This document shows positions 25,087 through 34,404 of a stretch of DNA of 64,000 nucleotides, piece by piece. The stretch lies in assembly GCA_045594245.1 (NCBI GenBank), contig JAZNYG010000064.1, positions 59,906 through 123,905 of the forward strand. The letters run 5' to 3'. Under the pieces are notes generated by a model. The model was not told the origin of the DNA. It ran no database searches and saw only the letters and a list, made by a program, of their open reading frames with translations. The translations under genes and the position numbers were made by a program. Source of the stretch: UBA1189 sp045594245. Lineage in GTDB: Bacteria > Bacteroidota > Bacteroidia > Bacteroidales > Bacteroidaceae. The number at the start of each line of letters is the position of its first letter. Within the stretch, counting starts at the first letter, position 1.

Positions 25087-25148
25087 AAGATATGCTGTTA
25101 AAGTTAAGGTTATTTCTTTCTCTTTAACAGCATAGGGTAGGGTTTTGT

Positions 25149-25643
25149 TTATCTCTCCTTATTATATATGGCTTGACATAGATGGGTGCAGAGAATCTCG
25201 AGGTAGTGGCGGTCGGTGTCATCGAAGGTGTCCAGTTGGTCGCTATCGATATCGAGTACGCCGCGTACTTCACCATCGACGATGAGGGGAACCACAATTT
25301 CGGAGCGTGAACTGCCACTGCATGCGATATGCCCGGGAAACTGCTCCACATCGGGGACTACCTGTGTGGTGGCCTCGGCCCATGCCGTGCCACACACACC
25401 ACGGCCATGGCGGATGCGGTAGCAGGCCACATCGCCTTGGAATGGACCCAAGATAAGTTGTCCGTCGCGCACAAGGTAGAAGCCTATCCAAAACCATCCG
25501 AAGGCTTGGCGCAGGGCGGCTGTAGTGTTGGCCAGTACACTCACCTCCTCATGCTCGTCGGTGATGTAGGGGAGAAAGTCGGTGATGAACTGCTCGTAAC
25601 GGGTGGCTTTGTCGGTGATGGTGTAGGTGAATGCGGGTTCCAA
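25149..25643 (-). CDS. msrC: Free methionine-(R)-sulfoxide reductase, GAF type
   Basis: A 164-residue GAF-domain enzyme reducing free methionine-R-sulfoxide with thioredoxin. Three cysteines have exactly the spacing of E. coli fRMsr (Cys84, Cys94, Cys118): VACYRIRHGRGVCG gives two Cys ten residues apart and the next, in HIACSGSSRSEIVVP, is 24 residues later. The GAF core GVLDIDSDQLDTFDD is conserved. Cytoplasmic. It lies 62 bp from DoxX on the same strand, consistent with an oxidative-stress theme. Confidence 0.93.
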   Translation of the reverse strand: MEPAFTYTITDKATRYEQFITDFLPYITDEHEEVSVLANTTAALRQAFGWFWIGFYLVRDGQLILGPFQGDVACYRIRHGRGVCGTAWAEATTQVVPDVEQFPGHIACSGSSRSEIVVPLIVDGEVRGVLDIDSDQLDTFDDTDRHYLEILCTHLCQAIYNKER

Positions 25644-25711
25644 GGCTGTTGTATTAGAAATAAAAATTAATACTTAAACTCCCTATTGCTTGAACGCTCT
25701 CAGGAGGTACA

Positions 25712-26584
25712 TTATATTCTCTCCACAACCTTCTCTATGAGGTTGTCAATACTGTTCTTGTATCCGGTATTGGCTTCCTTGGCACGACGGTTGGCAATGA
25801 CCATGCAAACGGTCATAGCCTTGTGCCCGAGCAAGCGGGAGAGGCCTGCAATGGCCGAACCCTCCATCTCGAAATTGGTGATGCGATGGCCGGCATATTC
25901 GAAGGCCATGATCTTCTCGTTCTGGTCGGGGTCTTCGAGCGGTATGCGTAGCTTGCGGCCTTGCGGACCGAAGAAGCCACCGGCCGAGATGGTGACACCA
26001 TCGACCATGTCGCCCTGATTGATGCGGGTCAGGAGGTCGGCATCGTTGTCGATGACGTAGGGTGCGCCCTTCTGCGGGTTCCACTGCATGTGGCGGGTGA
26101 AGGCCTCCTCGAAGGGAAGGTCACACACGGCATTGCGTCCGGCATAGTAGTTGAGCAGGCCGTCGAAGCCGATGCTCTTGCGCGAACATACATAGGTACC
26201 TACGGGAGTGTCGGGTTGCAGACCGCCACAGGTGCCTATGCGCACCATCTCTAGCTGACGGAACTCGGGTTTCTGCGTGCGGCTATCGAAGTCGATATTG
26301 GCAAGGGCATCGAGCTCGTTGACCACAATGTCGATGTTGTCGCATCCGATACCCGTAGAGAGTACGGTGATGCGTTTGCCCTGGTACATACCGGTGATGG
26401 TGTGAAACTCACGGCTGGTGATGTCGCACTCGATAAAGTCGAAGTGTGCAGCTACCGTGGCTACACGGCCAGGGTCGCCTACGAGAATCACCTTGGAGGC
26501 CAGTTGCTCTGGACGTACATGGAGGTGGAATACGGAACCGTCTTCATTGATGATGAGTTCGGAAGGAGCGTAATAGGTACTCAT
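25712..26584 (-). CDS. Nucleoside phosphorylase (uridine phosphorylase-like)
   Basis: A 290-residue member of the PNP/UDP family that cleaves a nucleoside with phosphate to base and ribose-1-phosphate. The phosphate-binding ILVGDPGRV is near residue 35, RIGTCGG near 117 and the ribose-binding FEMEGSAIAGLSRLLG near 238. Length and the VLSTGIGCDN block fit Bacteroidales uridine phosphorylases, but purine specificity is not excluded. It is monocistronic or the first gene of a minus-strand group with msrC and DoxX. Confidence 0.88.
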   Translation of the reverse strand: MSTYYAPSELIINEDGSVFHLHVRPEQLASKVILVGDPGRVATVAAHFDFIECDITSREFHTITGMYQGKRITVLSTGIGCDNIDIVVNELDALANIDFDSRTQKPEFRQLEMVRIGTCGGLQPDTPVGTYVCSRKSIGFDGLLNYYAGRNAVCDLPFEEAFTRHMQWNPQKGAPYVIDNDADLLTRINQGDMVDGVTISAGGFFGPQGRKLRIPLEDPDQNEKIMAFEYAGHRITNFEMEGSAIAGLSRLLGHKAMTVCMVIANRRAKEANTGYKNSIDNLIEKVVERI

Positions 26585-26649
26585 ATTATATAGTCTGTAA
26601 GGGTTACTATGCTATGGGTATAACTGCAGGGTGGGGTAAAGTGTTCTTG

Positions 26650-28089
26650 CTATCGTGTGGTTTGTTTGCCACTGCGGAAGTTAATCTCGGTATTACGGAT
26701 GGCTCTTACCATGTCGTTTACCTCTGTTTCCATCAGCTCGTATTGCTTCTCCATGCGCAGCAGTTCCTCGCTCATTGCCTGGCGTTCGGCTGCAGTGGAT
26801 TGGCTATACTTGATGCGGCGATCATCGAGCTGGCGCGACAGCTTGGCCAGAGAGGCTGATTTGCTTAGCCAATCTTTGAAGAGCTGGCGTGCCTCTGGAC
26901 ACTTGAAATCATTGGCTTGGTGGTAATCAACAAAATCGTCAATCACAAACGTGAAACTTTCCTCTTTATCCTCTTCTGAATTGTTCAGACTTAGCATGAA
27001 CAGTGCCTGCTCGGCTTTACGTACCACTTCTTCATCAGTCTGTGTGGCAGCGATGCTATGTATATGAGCAGCTCTGAGGATATCAAGACGGTTGTCCGAT
27101 GCATAGTTATAATACTGCTTCGTTTCGTTCGGAACAAAAGTGTATACACAGACAAGGCTGTCGGGCTGATTACGATCAGTGGCAAACCACCCAATCCCAT
27201 TAATCTCATCGATGGCCATCATGTAGTCGTTGGCGGTAGAGTTGAACGGCATACCCACATTCTCGGGTAGCAGGTATCGGTCGGTACCGCTGTTGAAGCG
27301 GGTGATGAAAATGTCATATCCGCCCAATCCTTCGAGGCTGTTATTGGCAAAGTACATGGTGATACCGTCCGACATCAAGAACGGATAGTTGTTGTCGCCC
27401 TCGGGAAATCCTTCGAGTGGCATCGGTTTGCTCCAGTCATCGAGCATCTTATAGCGCATGTTAATCTGTAGCTTACCGTTCTCATCCACGTCGCTATAAT
27501 ACACTTTATCGTGCATCTCCGTACGATAGGCAAAGCCTTCTGTTGTCTTTGCTTCTCTTATCAAATCTGGGGTGGGGTGTATGCTGCCACTTTCGCGTCC
27601 TATAGTATAGGCCTTCAGAAATTGATTCTTGGGCAATACGATACTGTCTACGATGGTGACCTTTTCTACACGCTTGATATACTTAAATTCTCTATTGGCT
27701 TGCTCTAGCTTACGAGTATACTCAACAAAACGTTGTGCTTCGGGATCTACTCTCTCCAGATAAATCTCATAGTTCTCAATAGCCTGTTCATAGTTGCCAT
27801 CTTGCATATAATAATCACCGATATATCGGAAAGCGTTCTCTACCTCACGCTCCACCGCTTTTTGCAAGTAGGGTAGTGCTTTGTTGTGCTCGCCTGTCTC
27901 ATTGAGACACACTCCATACCAGTAGTTCAGACTTCCGTTCTTGGGATTCCCTTTGATCAACTTGGCAAACGCTGGCTTGGCCTTTTCGTATTCTCCAGCT
28001 GCAAACCACTTTTTTGCTTGGCTCTGGCTCTGCCCAAACATGGCGCAGCTTATGCACAGAATCAACCCTGTCAGTATGTATTTCTTCAT
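26650..28089 (-). CDS. Secreted TPR protein with WD40/PD40-like blades
   Basis: About 479 residues. Signal peptide MKKYILTGLILCISCAMFGQ; start at ATG 28089 rather than 28101 because it gives a clean signal. TPR region (about 22-130; YWYGVCLNETGEHNKALPYLQKA), then a beta-propeller-like part (about 150-330) with PFLMSDGITMYFANNS and GYDIFITRF, and a helical C-terminus (about 360-479) with a coiled coil. The first two parts resemble the type IX secretion accessory PorE, but no OmpA peptidoglycan-binding domain is present. Periplasmic or outer-membrane associated; function uncertain. Confidence 0.75.
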   Translation of the reverse strand: MKKYILTGLILCISCAMFGQSQSQAKKWFAAGEYEKAKPAFAKLIKGNPKNGSLNYWYGVCLNETGEHNKALPYLQKAVEREVENAFRYIGDYYMQDGNYEQAIENYEIYLERVDPEAQRFVEYTRKLEQANREFKYIKRVEKVTIVDSIVLPKNQFLKAYTIGRESGSIHPTPDLIREAKTTEGFAYRTEMHDKVYYSDVDENGKLQINMRYKMLDDWSKPMPLEGFPEGDNNYPFLMSDGITMYFANNSLEGLGGYDIFITRFNSGTDRYLLPENVGMPFNSTANDYMMAIDEINGIGWFATDRNQPDSLVCVYTFVPNETKQYYNYASDNRLDILRAAHIHSIAATQTDEEVVRKAEQALFMLSLNNSEEDKEESFTFVIDDFVDYHQANDFKCPEARQLFKDWLSKSASLAKLSRQLDDRRIKYSQSTAAERQAMSEELLRMEKQYELMETEVNDMVRAIRNTEINFRSGKQTTR

Positions 28090-28200
28090 ATTCGTAAACA
28101 TTCCTTTTATACTATATATAGTATTTGGCGAAGTTAGATATTTTTATTGGGATAGTGGCACAAAAGAAGCAACAATTTATGTTTTTTATACATTTTGATG

Positions 28201-28208
28201 TAATTTTG
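28201..28208 (+). promoter_or_regulatory. Promoter box 9 bp before ttcA
   Basis: TAATTTTG matches the -7 consensus; the ATG of ttcA is only 8 bases further on, which predicts a leaderless or almost leaderless mRNA. Confidence 0.45.
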
Positions 28209-28216
28209 CAGCCGCT

Positions 28217-28969
28217 ATGGCTCAACGCACCGAAGAACAGCTGCTCATGCATCGCCTCCGTCACAAGTTTCACAAAACTGCCGCGGAGTACAATCTCATA
28301 GAAGAGGGTGACCGCATACTTATCGCAGTCTCAGGCGGCAAGGATTCTTTGGCGCTACTCGAGTTGATGGCTGCTCGTGCTCGTGTGTTGAAGCCACGCT
28401 TCGACGTGGTTGCCGCGCATGTGGTGATGACCAATATCTCCTATCAAAGCGATGTGCAGTACCTGACGGATTATGCCCAAAGCCTGGGTGTGGAGATGCA
28501 TATCGTAGAAACCTCATTTGACGCTACGGGAGATACCCGCAAATCGCCCTGCTTCCTATGCTCCTGGAATCGACGTAAGGCTCTTTTTGAAACAGCTAAG
28601 GCGCTTGGGTGCAATAAAATTGCTCTTGGCCATCATCAGGACGACGTGCTTGTCACGTTACTGATGAATATGACTTTTCAAGGAGCCTTCTCCACGATGC
28701 CTCCGGCCTTGAAGATGAACAAGTTTGACATGACCATCATTCGCCCCCTCTGCCGCATCGAGGAGCGAGACATCGCTCGTTTGGCCGAGCTGCACGAATA
28801 TCGCAGGCAACAGAAGAATTGTCCCCATGAGCATACTTCAAATCGATCCCGAATGGCCGAGGTACTACATACTCTCGACCAACTGAATCCCGAAGCAAGG
28901 TACAACCTCTGGGGAAGTATGACAAACGTACAGACCGAATTGCTTCCCCCTAAGGTCAAAGGTGAATGA
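28217..28969 (+). CDS. ttcA: tRNA 2-thiocytidine biosynthesis protein TtcA-type
   Basis: A 250-residue PP-loop ATPase predicted to thiolate cytidine 32 of tRNAs using an iron-sulfur cluster. The PP-loop is ILIAVSGGKDSLALLE (about 34-50); the CxxC motif is PCFLCSWNRRKALF (about 114-127), and GHHQDDVLVTLLMN follows. A further Cys occurs in KNCPHEH. The predicted promoter overlaps the translation start region. Other TtcA/TtuA superfamily members modify other positions, so the exact tRNA base is inferred from family resemblance. Confidence 0.9.
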   Translation: MAQRTEEQLLMHRLRHKFHKTAAEYNLIEEGDRILIAVSGGKDSLALLELMAARARVLKPRFDVVAAHVVMTNISYQSDVQYLTDYAQSLGVEMHIVETSFDATGDTRKSPCFLCSWNRRKALFETAKALGCNKIALGHHQDDVLVTLLMNMTFQGAFSTMPPALKMNKFDMTIIRPLCRIEERDIARLAELHEYRRQQKNCPHEHTSNRSRMAEVLHTLDQLNPEARYNLWGSMTNVQTELLPPKVKGE

Positions 28970-29036
28970 TTAATGATGAATGATTAACGGCGAACGAATA
29001 TTTTTGAAACGAAAGAATTTATAAACTCATTATACT

Positions 29037-29408
29037 ATGCACGGAATAGGAACTATCTTACTGCTTATTGTATCTAACATTTTTATGACCTTTGCTTGGT
29101 ACGGACATCTCAAGCTACAGCAGATGAGGCTCATCTCTGACAATACACCGCTCTACATCGTTATCCTCATTAGCTGGTTTCTGGCTCTCTTCGAGTATGC
29201 CTGTCAGGTGCCGGCAAACCGTATCGGTTTTGTGGGCAATGGCGGTGCGTTCACGCTGATGCAGCTCAAGGTTATTCAGGAGGTCATCTCAATCACCATC
29301 TTCACCCTTTTCACTATCGTCTTTTTCAAGGGTGAGTCATTGCAGTGGAACCATTTCGCCGCCTTTGCCTGCCTCATCGCGGCCGTGTTCTTCGTGTTCT
29401 TGAAATAA
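29037..29408 (+). CDS. DMT-superfamily small membrane protein (DUF486)
   Basis: 123 residues with four hydrophobic helices: TILLLIVSNIFMTFAWYGHL, YIVILISWFLALFEYACQVP, a central QLKVIQEVISITIFTLFTIVF and FAAFACLIAAVFFVFLK. The block FEYACQVPANRIG is a hallmark of DUF486 proteins, which are related to small multidrug-resistance transporters. Substrate unknown. It follows ttcA by 67 bp on the same strand. Confidence 0.88.
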   Translation: MHGIGTILLLIVSNIFMTFAWYGHLKLQQMRLISDNTPLYIVILISWFLALFEYACQVPANRIGFVGNGGAFTLMQLKVIQEVISITIFTLFTIVFFKGESLQWNHFAAFACLIAAVFFVFLK

Positions 29409-29611
29409 AGTAATGGGCTGCATTGAGTATAAACATTTTATAAAAAGTATCTCACAGAGTTTCTTGCAAGTTCCAGTGTAAGATGCTTCACGGTGTTGCC
29501 TTTAGCCCCTTCGGGCGGCGAACTTCGTTTCAACATGACATGAGACGTTTTTAGCAACTGCGATATTATGAACCTTCTATACCGAACTCACGTTGTAGTA
29601 GGTGCAAAAAT

Positions 29612-29647
29612 AGGCGGCAAACCTACTCTAAACGTGGTTTGCCGCCT
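29612..29647 (-). terminator. Terminator of ppdK
   Basis: AGGCGGCAAACC (29612-29623) pairs perfectly with GGTTTGCCGCCT (29636-29647). On the minus strand ATTTTTGC follows. It lies 23 bp beyond the ppdK stop. Confidence 0.85.
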
Positions 29648-29670
29648 AACTTACTGATATTTAGTATATT

Positions 29671-32394
29671 TTAGGCCTCTTCTACAGCAGCCTGTGCAGC
29701 AGCGAGGCGTGCGATAGGAACGCGGAAGGGTGAACATGATACATAGTTGAGGCCTACCTTATGGCAGAACTTAACTGATGAGGGCTCACCACCGTGCTCA
29801 CCGCAGATACCGCACTTGAGATCGGGACGTACAGCGCGACCGCGCTCTACAGCCATCTCTACGAGCTGACCTACACCGTTCTGGTCGAGTACCTGGAAGG
29901 GGTCTACCTTCAAGATCTTCTTCTCCAAGTATACGGGGAGGAATGAAGCGATATCGTCACGTGAGTAACCGAAGGTCATCTGTGTCAAGTCGTTGGTACC
30001 GAATGAGAAGTACTCGGCACGGCTTGCGATGCGGTTAGCTGTAAGAGCAGCACGAGGAATCTCGATCATGGTACCTACCTTGAACTCTACGCTCTCGCCT
30101 TCCTCAGCGAAGAGAGCAGCAGCTGTCTCGCGGATTACCTTCTCCTGAGCCTCGAACTCGTAAAGGATACCTGTCAGAGGAACCATGATTTCGGGATGGG
30201 GATCGTGACCCTCCTTCTTCAACTGGATAGCTGCACCGAGGATGGCGCGAGTCTGCATCTCAGTGATTTCGGGATAGGTGTTACCCAAGCGGCAACCGCG
30301 GTGACCGAGCATCGGGTTAGCCTCGCAGAGGCTGTCAACACGCTGCTTGATGTACTCTACAGTTACGCCCATAGCCTTAGCCATCTCTTCCTGACCCTTA
30401 AGATCGTGGGGTACGAACTCGTGCAAAGGAGGATCGAGCAGACGTACGTTCACGGGGCAGCCGTCCATAGCCTTGAAGATACCGTAGAAGTCGGCCTTCT
30501 GGTAGGGCAACAACTTAGCGAGAGCAGCCTTGCGGCCTTCAGCATCCTGAGAAAGGATCATCTCACGCATAGCAACGATCTTCTCTGCCTCGAAGAACAT
30601 GTGCTCGGTACGGCAAAGACCGATACCTACAGCGCCGAAGTCGCGAGCAACCTGTGCATCGTGGGGAGTATCAGCGTTGGTACGAACAACGAGCTTTGTA
30701 TATTTCTCGCAGAGAGCCATCAGCTCAGCGAAGTCACCTGAAAGCTCAGCAGCCTTGGTCTCAACCTGACCGTTGTAGATTTCACCGGTAGTACCGTTGA
30801 GTGAAATGAAGTCACCCTCCTTCAATACTACACCGTCAACCTCTACAGTGCGAGCCTTGTAGTCGATATTCAGAGCACCTGCACCTGATACGCAGCACTT
30901 ACCCATACCACGGGCAACAACGGCAGCGTGAGAGGTCATACCACCACGAGCTGTCAAGATACCCTCGGCAACGGCCATACCAGCGAGGTCCTCGGGAGAT
31001 GTCTCGATACGAACCATGATAACCTTCTTGCCATCCTCGGCCCACTTAGCGGCGTCGTCAGCGAAGAATACGATCTGACCGGTAGCAGCACCAGGAGATG
31101 CGGGAAGACCGCGAGTCAATACCTTAGCGCTTGCAAGGGCCTTCTTGTCAAATACGGGATGGAGAAGCTCGTCGAGCTTGTTGGGCTCGCAACGCTTGAT
31201 AGCTGTCTTCTCGTCGATGAGACCTTCACGGAGCAGGTCCATAGCGATCTTAACCATCGCTGAACCGGTACGCTTACCGTTACGTGTCTGGAGGAACCAG
31301 AGCTTGCCTTCCTGCACGGTGAACTCCATATCCTGCATGTCGCGGTAGTGGTTCTCAAGCTTATTCTGCAATGAGTCGAGTTCCTTGTAGATTTCGGGCA
31401 TTGCCTCCTCCATAGAAGGATACTTGGCTACGCGCTCTTCCTCAGAGATGCCAGCACGCTCAGCCCAACGCTGTGAACCGATCTTGGTAATCTGCTGCGG
31501 TGTGCGGATACCAGCTACTACGTCCTCACCCTGTGCATTGATAAGGTACTCACCGTTGAAGAGGTTCTCACCGTTACCTGCGTCACGACTGAAGCATACA
31601 CCAGTAGCAGAGGTCTCACCCATGTTACCGAATACCATAGCCTGTACGTTTACTGCAGTACCCCACTCAGCAGGGATGCCCTCCATCTTACGATAGAGGA
31701 TAGCGCGCTCGTTCATCCAGCTGTCGAATACAGCGCAGATAGCGCCCCAAAGCTGCTCGTAAGCATCGGTGGGGAAGTCCTGACCAGTCTGAGCCTTAAC
31801 GGCAGCCTTGAACTTCTTAACCAACTCCTTGAGGTCTTCTACCTCGAGCTCGTTGTCAAGCTTCACGCCCTTAGCCTCCTTCACCTCTTCGATGATAGCC
31901 TCGAACGGATCGATATCTTCTTTGTTTACCGGCTTCATGCCCAATACTACGTCACCGTACATCTGTACGAAACGACGGTATGAGTCCCATGCAAAGCGTG
32001 CATTGCCGGTCTTGCGTACCATACCCTCTACTACTTCGTCGTTCAAACCGAGGTTGAGGATAGTATCCATCATACCGGGCATTGAAGCGCGAGCACCTGA
32101 ACGTACTGATACCAACAGGGGATTCTCTACATCGCCGAACTTAGAGTTCATCAAGGTCTCAACGTGTGCTACAGCAGCATGTACATCGTCCTTCAACAAC
32201 TCTACAACTTCAGCCTTGCCTAAACGATAGTAATCGTTGCAAGTGTCTGTGGTAATGGTGAAACCGGGAGGCACGGGTACACCAATCAGGTTCATCTCAG
32301 CCAGATTGGCACCTTTACCACCGAGCAGATTTCTCATGTCTGCCTTACCTTCGGCCTTACCGTTACCGAATAAGTAAACTCTTTTTTCGCTCAT
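29671..32394 (-). CDS. ppdK: Pyruvate, phosphate dikinase
   Basis: A 907-residue enzyme that interconverts pyruvate, ATP and phosphate with phosphoenolpyruvate, AMP and pyrophosphate (cytoplasm). N-terminal ATP-grasp domain with LLGGKGANLAEM; the swivelling phosphohistidine domain has GGMTSHAAVVARGMGKCCVSG-like sequence with the active His; the C-terminal PEP-binding barrel shows GLCRTEHMFF, FGTNDLTQMTFGYSRDD and the catalytic Cys in CGEHGGEPSS. Full length for the family. Codon choice is strongly biased, suggesting high expression. A TATCTTTG box on the minus strand (32487-32480) is its likely promoter. Confidence 0.98.
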   Translation of the reverse strand: MSEKRVYLFGNGKAEGKADMRNLLGGKGANLAEMNLIGVPVPPGFTITTDTCNDYYRLGKAEVVELLKDDVHAAVAHVETLMNSKFGDVENPLLVSVRSGARASMPGMMDTILNLGLNDEVVEGMVRKTGNARFAWDSYRRFVQMYGDVVLGMKPVNKEDIDPFEAIIEEVKEAKGVKLDNELEVEDLKELVKKFKAAVKAQTGQDFPTDAYEQLWGAICAVFDSWMNERAILYRKMEGIPAEWGTAVNVQAMVFGNMGETSATGVCFSRDAGNGENLFNGEYLINAQGEDVVAGIRTPQQITKIGSQRWAERAGISEEERVAKYPSMEEAMPEIYKELDSLQNKLENHYRDMQDMEFTVQEGKLWFLQTRNGKRTGSAMVKIAMDLLREGLIDEKTAIKRCEPNKLDELLHPVFDKKALASAKVLTRGLPASPGAATGQIVFFADDAAKWAEDGKKVIMVRIETSPEDLAGMAVAEGILTARGGMTSHAAVVARGMGKCCVSGAGALNIDYKARTVEVDGVVLKEGDFISLNGTTGEIYNGQVETKAAELSGDFAELMALCEKYTKLVVRTNADTPHDAQVARDFGAVGIGLCRTEHMFFEAEKIVAMREMILSQDAEGRKAALAKLLPYQKADFYGIFKAMDGCPVNVRLLDPPLHEFVPHDLKGQEEMAKAMGVTVEYIKQRVDSLCEANPMLGHRGCRLGNTYPEITEMQTRAILGAAIQLKKEGHDPHPEIMVPLTGILYEFEAQEKVIRETAAALFAEEGESVEFKVGTMIEIPRAALTANRIASRAEYFSFGTNDLTQMTFGYSRDDIASFLPVYLEKKILKVDPFQVLDQNGVGQLVEMAVERGRAVRPDLKCGICGEHGGEPSSVKFCHKVGLNYVSCSPFRVPIARLAAAQAAVEEA

Positions 32395-32756
32395 AATTTT
32401 AGTTAATTATTAAGTGTAAAATATGATAGTTGTGTAATAGTCATATATAAATCATGGTATACGTTGCCTATTAACAGAGCAAAGATAGAGCATTTTTGTG
32501 AAATGATGAAATTATCAAGCTAAAAAGATTCATTCATAAAGATGATTTGTGCTTTTATCTGGTAATTTTTCTTCTTATTAATATTGATAGTTGTTTTTTT
32601 CTTGTTTTTGGTTTCGTCATTTTTTATATGTGCCAATTCGCTATAAATATTGAAAATGCAGTTTGCTTGGTTAAATAATTATAGGAACAGTCTGAAATGC
32701 GAAATTTTTATCTTAAATTTGCATCAAACCATTCAGAATGTTAATTGACTTGATGC
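32395..32756. promoter_or_regulatory. Divergent promoter region of ppdK and the response-regulator gene
   Basis: 362 bp of AT-rich DNA without a gene. Two consensus boxes are visible: TATCTTTG on the minus strand (32487-32480) for ppdK and TAAATTTG on the + strand (32714-32721) for the regulator, about 35 bp before its ATG. Nothing else is recognised. Confidence 0.6.
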
Positions 32757-33470
32757 ATGTATAATGTAATTATAGTAGAGGATGTAAAGCTTGAGCTTAA
32801 AGGTACCGAAGAAATTTTTCGTAATGAAATCCCTGAAGCACAGGTTGTCGGGACAGCTATGACCGAAGAGGAATTTTGGCCACTGATGGAAAAGCAGTTG
32901 CCTGACATGGTGCTGCTCGATCTTGGTTTGGGAGGATCCACGACTATAGGTGTTGCTATCTGTCGTACCATAAGAAAACGTTATCCGCAAGTGAAAGTGC
33001 TGATATTTACAGGTGAGATATTAAACGAAAAATTGTGGGTTGACGTACTGGATGCTGGCGCCTGTGGTATTGTGCTTAAAACTGGAGAGTTGCTTACACG
33101 AACTGAGGTCCGAAGTGTGATGGAGGGCAAGCAGTTAGTGTTCAATCAGCCTATATTAGAAAAAATTGTGGCTCGTTTCCGACAGTCCGTCAATGCCGAT
33201 ACGACACGGCAGCGTGCGACTATAACTTACGAAATAGATGAGTACGACGAACGCTTCTTGCGTCATTTGGCGTTAGGATATACGAAAGATATGATAGCCT
33301 CTCTACGCACGATGCCTTTTAGTCCCAAATCGTTGGAGAGACGACAATCAGATCTTATAGCTCGTCTCTTCCCTGGAGAAGAGCAGAAAGGAGTTAATGT
33401 TACTAGGCTTGTGGTTCGCGCCATAGAGTTGCATATTATCGCCCCCGACAACCTTATAGCGGATGATTGA
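32757..33470 (+). CDS. Response regulator-like transcription factor
   Basis: 237 residues. Receiver domain (about 1-125): acidic pair in IIVEDVKLEL, phosphoacceptor Asp in DMVLLDLGLGG, Thr in VLIFTGEI and Lys in IVLKTGELL. The C-terminal part (about 155-235) has helices DEYDERFLRHLALGYTKDMIA and SPKSLERRQSDLIARLF, which fit a LuxR/NarL-type HTH although the DNA-contact helix is poorly conserved. No histidine kinase gene is adjacent, so it is an orphan. It may act on the neighbouring membrane-protein gene or on ppdK. Confidence 0.8.
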   Translation: MYNVIIVEDVKLELKGTEEIFRNEIPEAQVVGTAMTEEEFWPLMEKQLPDMVLLDLGLGGSTTIGVAICRTIRKRYPQVKVLIFTGEILNEKLWVDVLDAGACGIVLKTGELLTRTEVRSVMEGKQLVFNQPILEKIVARFRQSVNADTTRQRATITYEIDEYDERFLRHLALGYTKDMIASLRTMPFSPKSLERRQSDLIARLFPGEEQKGVNVTRLVVRAIELHIIAPDNLIADD

Positions 33471-33519
33471 GGCTATGATTATTTCTATTATTGTTTATTT
33501 CTATTAAAAGCACCCCTTT

Positions 33520-34230
33520 TTGTTTACTTCCGTCTATTTATTGTTGCTGTTGCTGTTGGTGCTCTTTTCGTGGATTGCCAATGTGTATGGTGTCATGCTT
33601 CCAAATGGCGAGATGATACCTAGTTTGCTCAGTGCGGATAGTTTTCGTTGGTTTGTACGGTATGGGGTAGGGCATGTGGCAGATGCACCTATCGTTCAGG
33701 TACTGTTTGTGTTGTTGATGGTAGGTGCGGCGAGGGGGTGTGGATTGTTGCGCCATTTGAAGCATCTCATATATGAACGTGAATACTTGCCGTTGACGCG
33801 TCGGCAACGCTATGCGGCACGTGTGTCATGGGGGATATTTGTGTTGAGCATATTTTTTGTATTGAGTGGAGTTTTACTTCCTGGTGGTAGTCTTTTGAGC
33901 GTTACAGGGCGTATCGTTGGAGGACCGCTTTCGCGTGGCTGGCTTTTCCTTTTGTGCATCGTAGTGTGTGTGTCTTGTTGGGCTTATGGCCGTTTGTCTG
34001 GTTTGTGGTGTACAGAACGTGGTGCGTTGCAAGCATTTACTTCGGAGATAGCTCGTTGCTCCCATTATTTTGTGACTCTTATTGTGGCTTCACAGCTTGT
34101 AGCCGCATTACATTATGTTCATATATTTGATTTGTTGGGGTGGGGCGCTGGGCTAACCCGTTGGTGTGTAACTCTTTTGTACGGACTACCGTTGGTGATT
34201 GCACTTGTGCGTGATGGTGGTCAAGAATAG
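33520..34230 (+). CDS. Half-size AbgT-like membrane protein
   Basis: About 236 residues and six hydrophobic segments. The first 85 residues resemble the N-terminus of AbgT/MtrF p-aminobenzoyl-glutamate transporters: LFSWIANVYGV, then SLLSADSFRW, then VLFVLLMVGAARGCGLL. AbgT proteins have about 500 residues; this is half. The start is unclear: no ATG precedes the AbgT-like sequence, the listed start is TTG, and the in-frame ATG at 33475 is cut off by TAA at 33505. Possible readings are a non-ATG start, a small conserved family, or a decaying gene. Confidence 0.6.
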   Translation: MFTSVYLLLLLLLVLFSWIANVYGVMLPNGEMIPSLLSADSFRWFVRYGVGHVADAPIVQVLFVLLMVGAARGCGLLRHLKHLIYEREYLPLTRRQRYAARVSWGIFVLSIFFVLSGVLLPGGSLLSVTGRIVGGPLSRGWLFLLCIVVCVSCWAYGRLSGLWCTERGALQAFTSEIARCSHYFVTLIVASQLVAALHYVHIFDLLGWGAGLTRWCVTLLYGLPLVIALVRDGGQE

Positions 34231-34368
34231 ACATGTCTTATCCGGAATTTTAGATTTGTCGTCAACTGCACTTGGCAAAAGAAACACCTAAAAAGGTTAT
34301 AAGTGTAGAAAATACAACAATGTGACGCAAATCCTCTGCTTTTGTTTTCTTAATAGATAAGTTTTTTG

Positions 34369-34376
34369 TATCTTTG
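34369..34376 (+). promoter_or_regulatory. Promoter of the glycogen operon
   Basis: TATCTTTG matches the -7 consensus with TTTG at 34341-34344 upstream; the glycogen synthase ATG follows about 28 bp later. Confidence 0.6.
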
Positions 34377-34404
34377 CACTTTGAAATTTGAAAATAGGTA
34401 ATTA

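Noticed and set aside
29450..29560. GC-rich stretch after the DUF486 gene considered as a tRNA or structured RNA
   Set aside because: No cloverleaf or T-loop sequence could be formed; CCCCTTCGGG is only a short hairpin. It looks like a decayed intergenic repeat.
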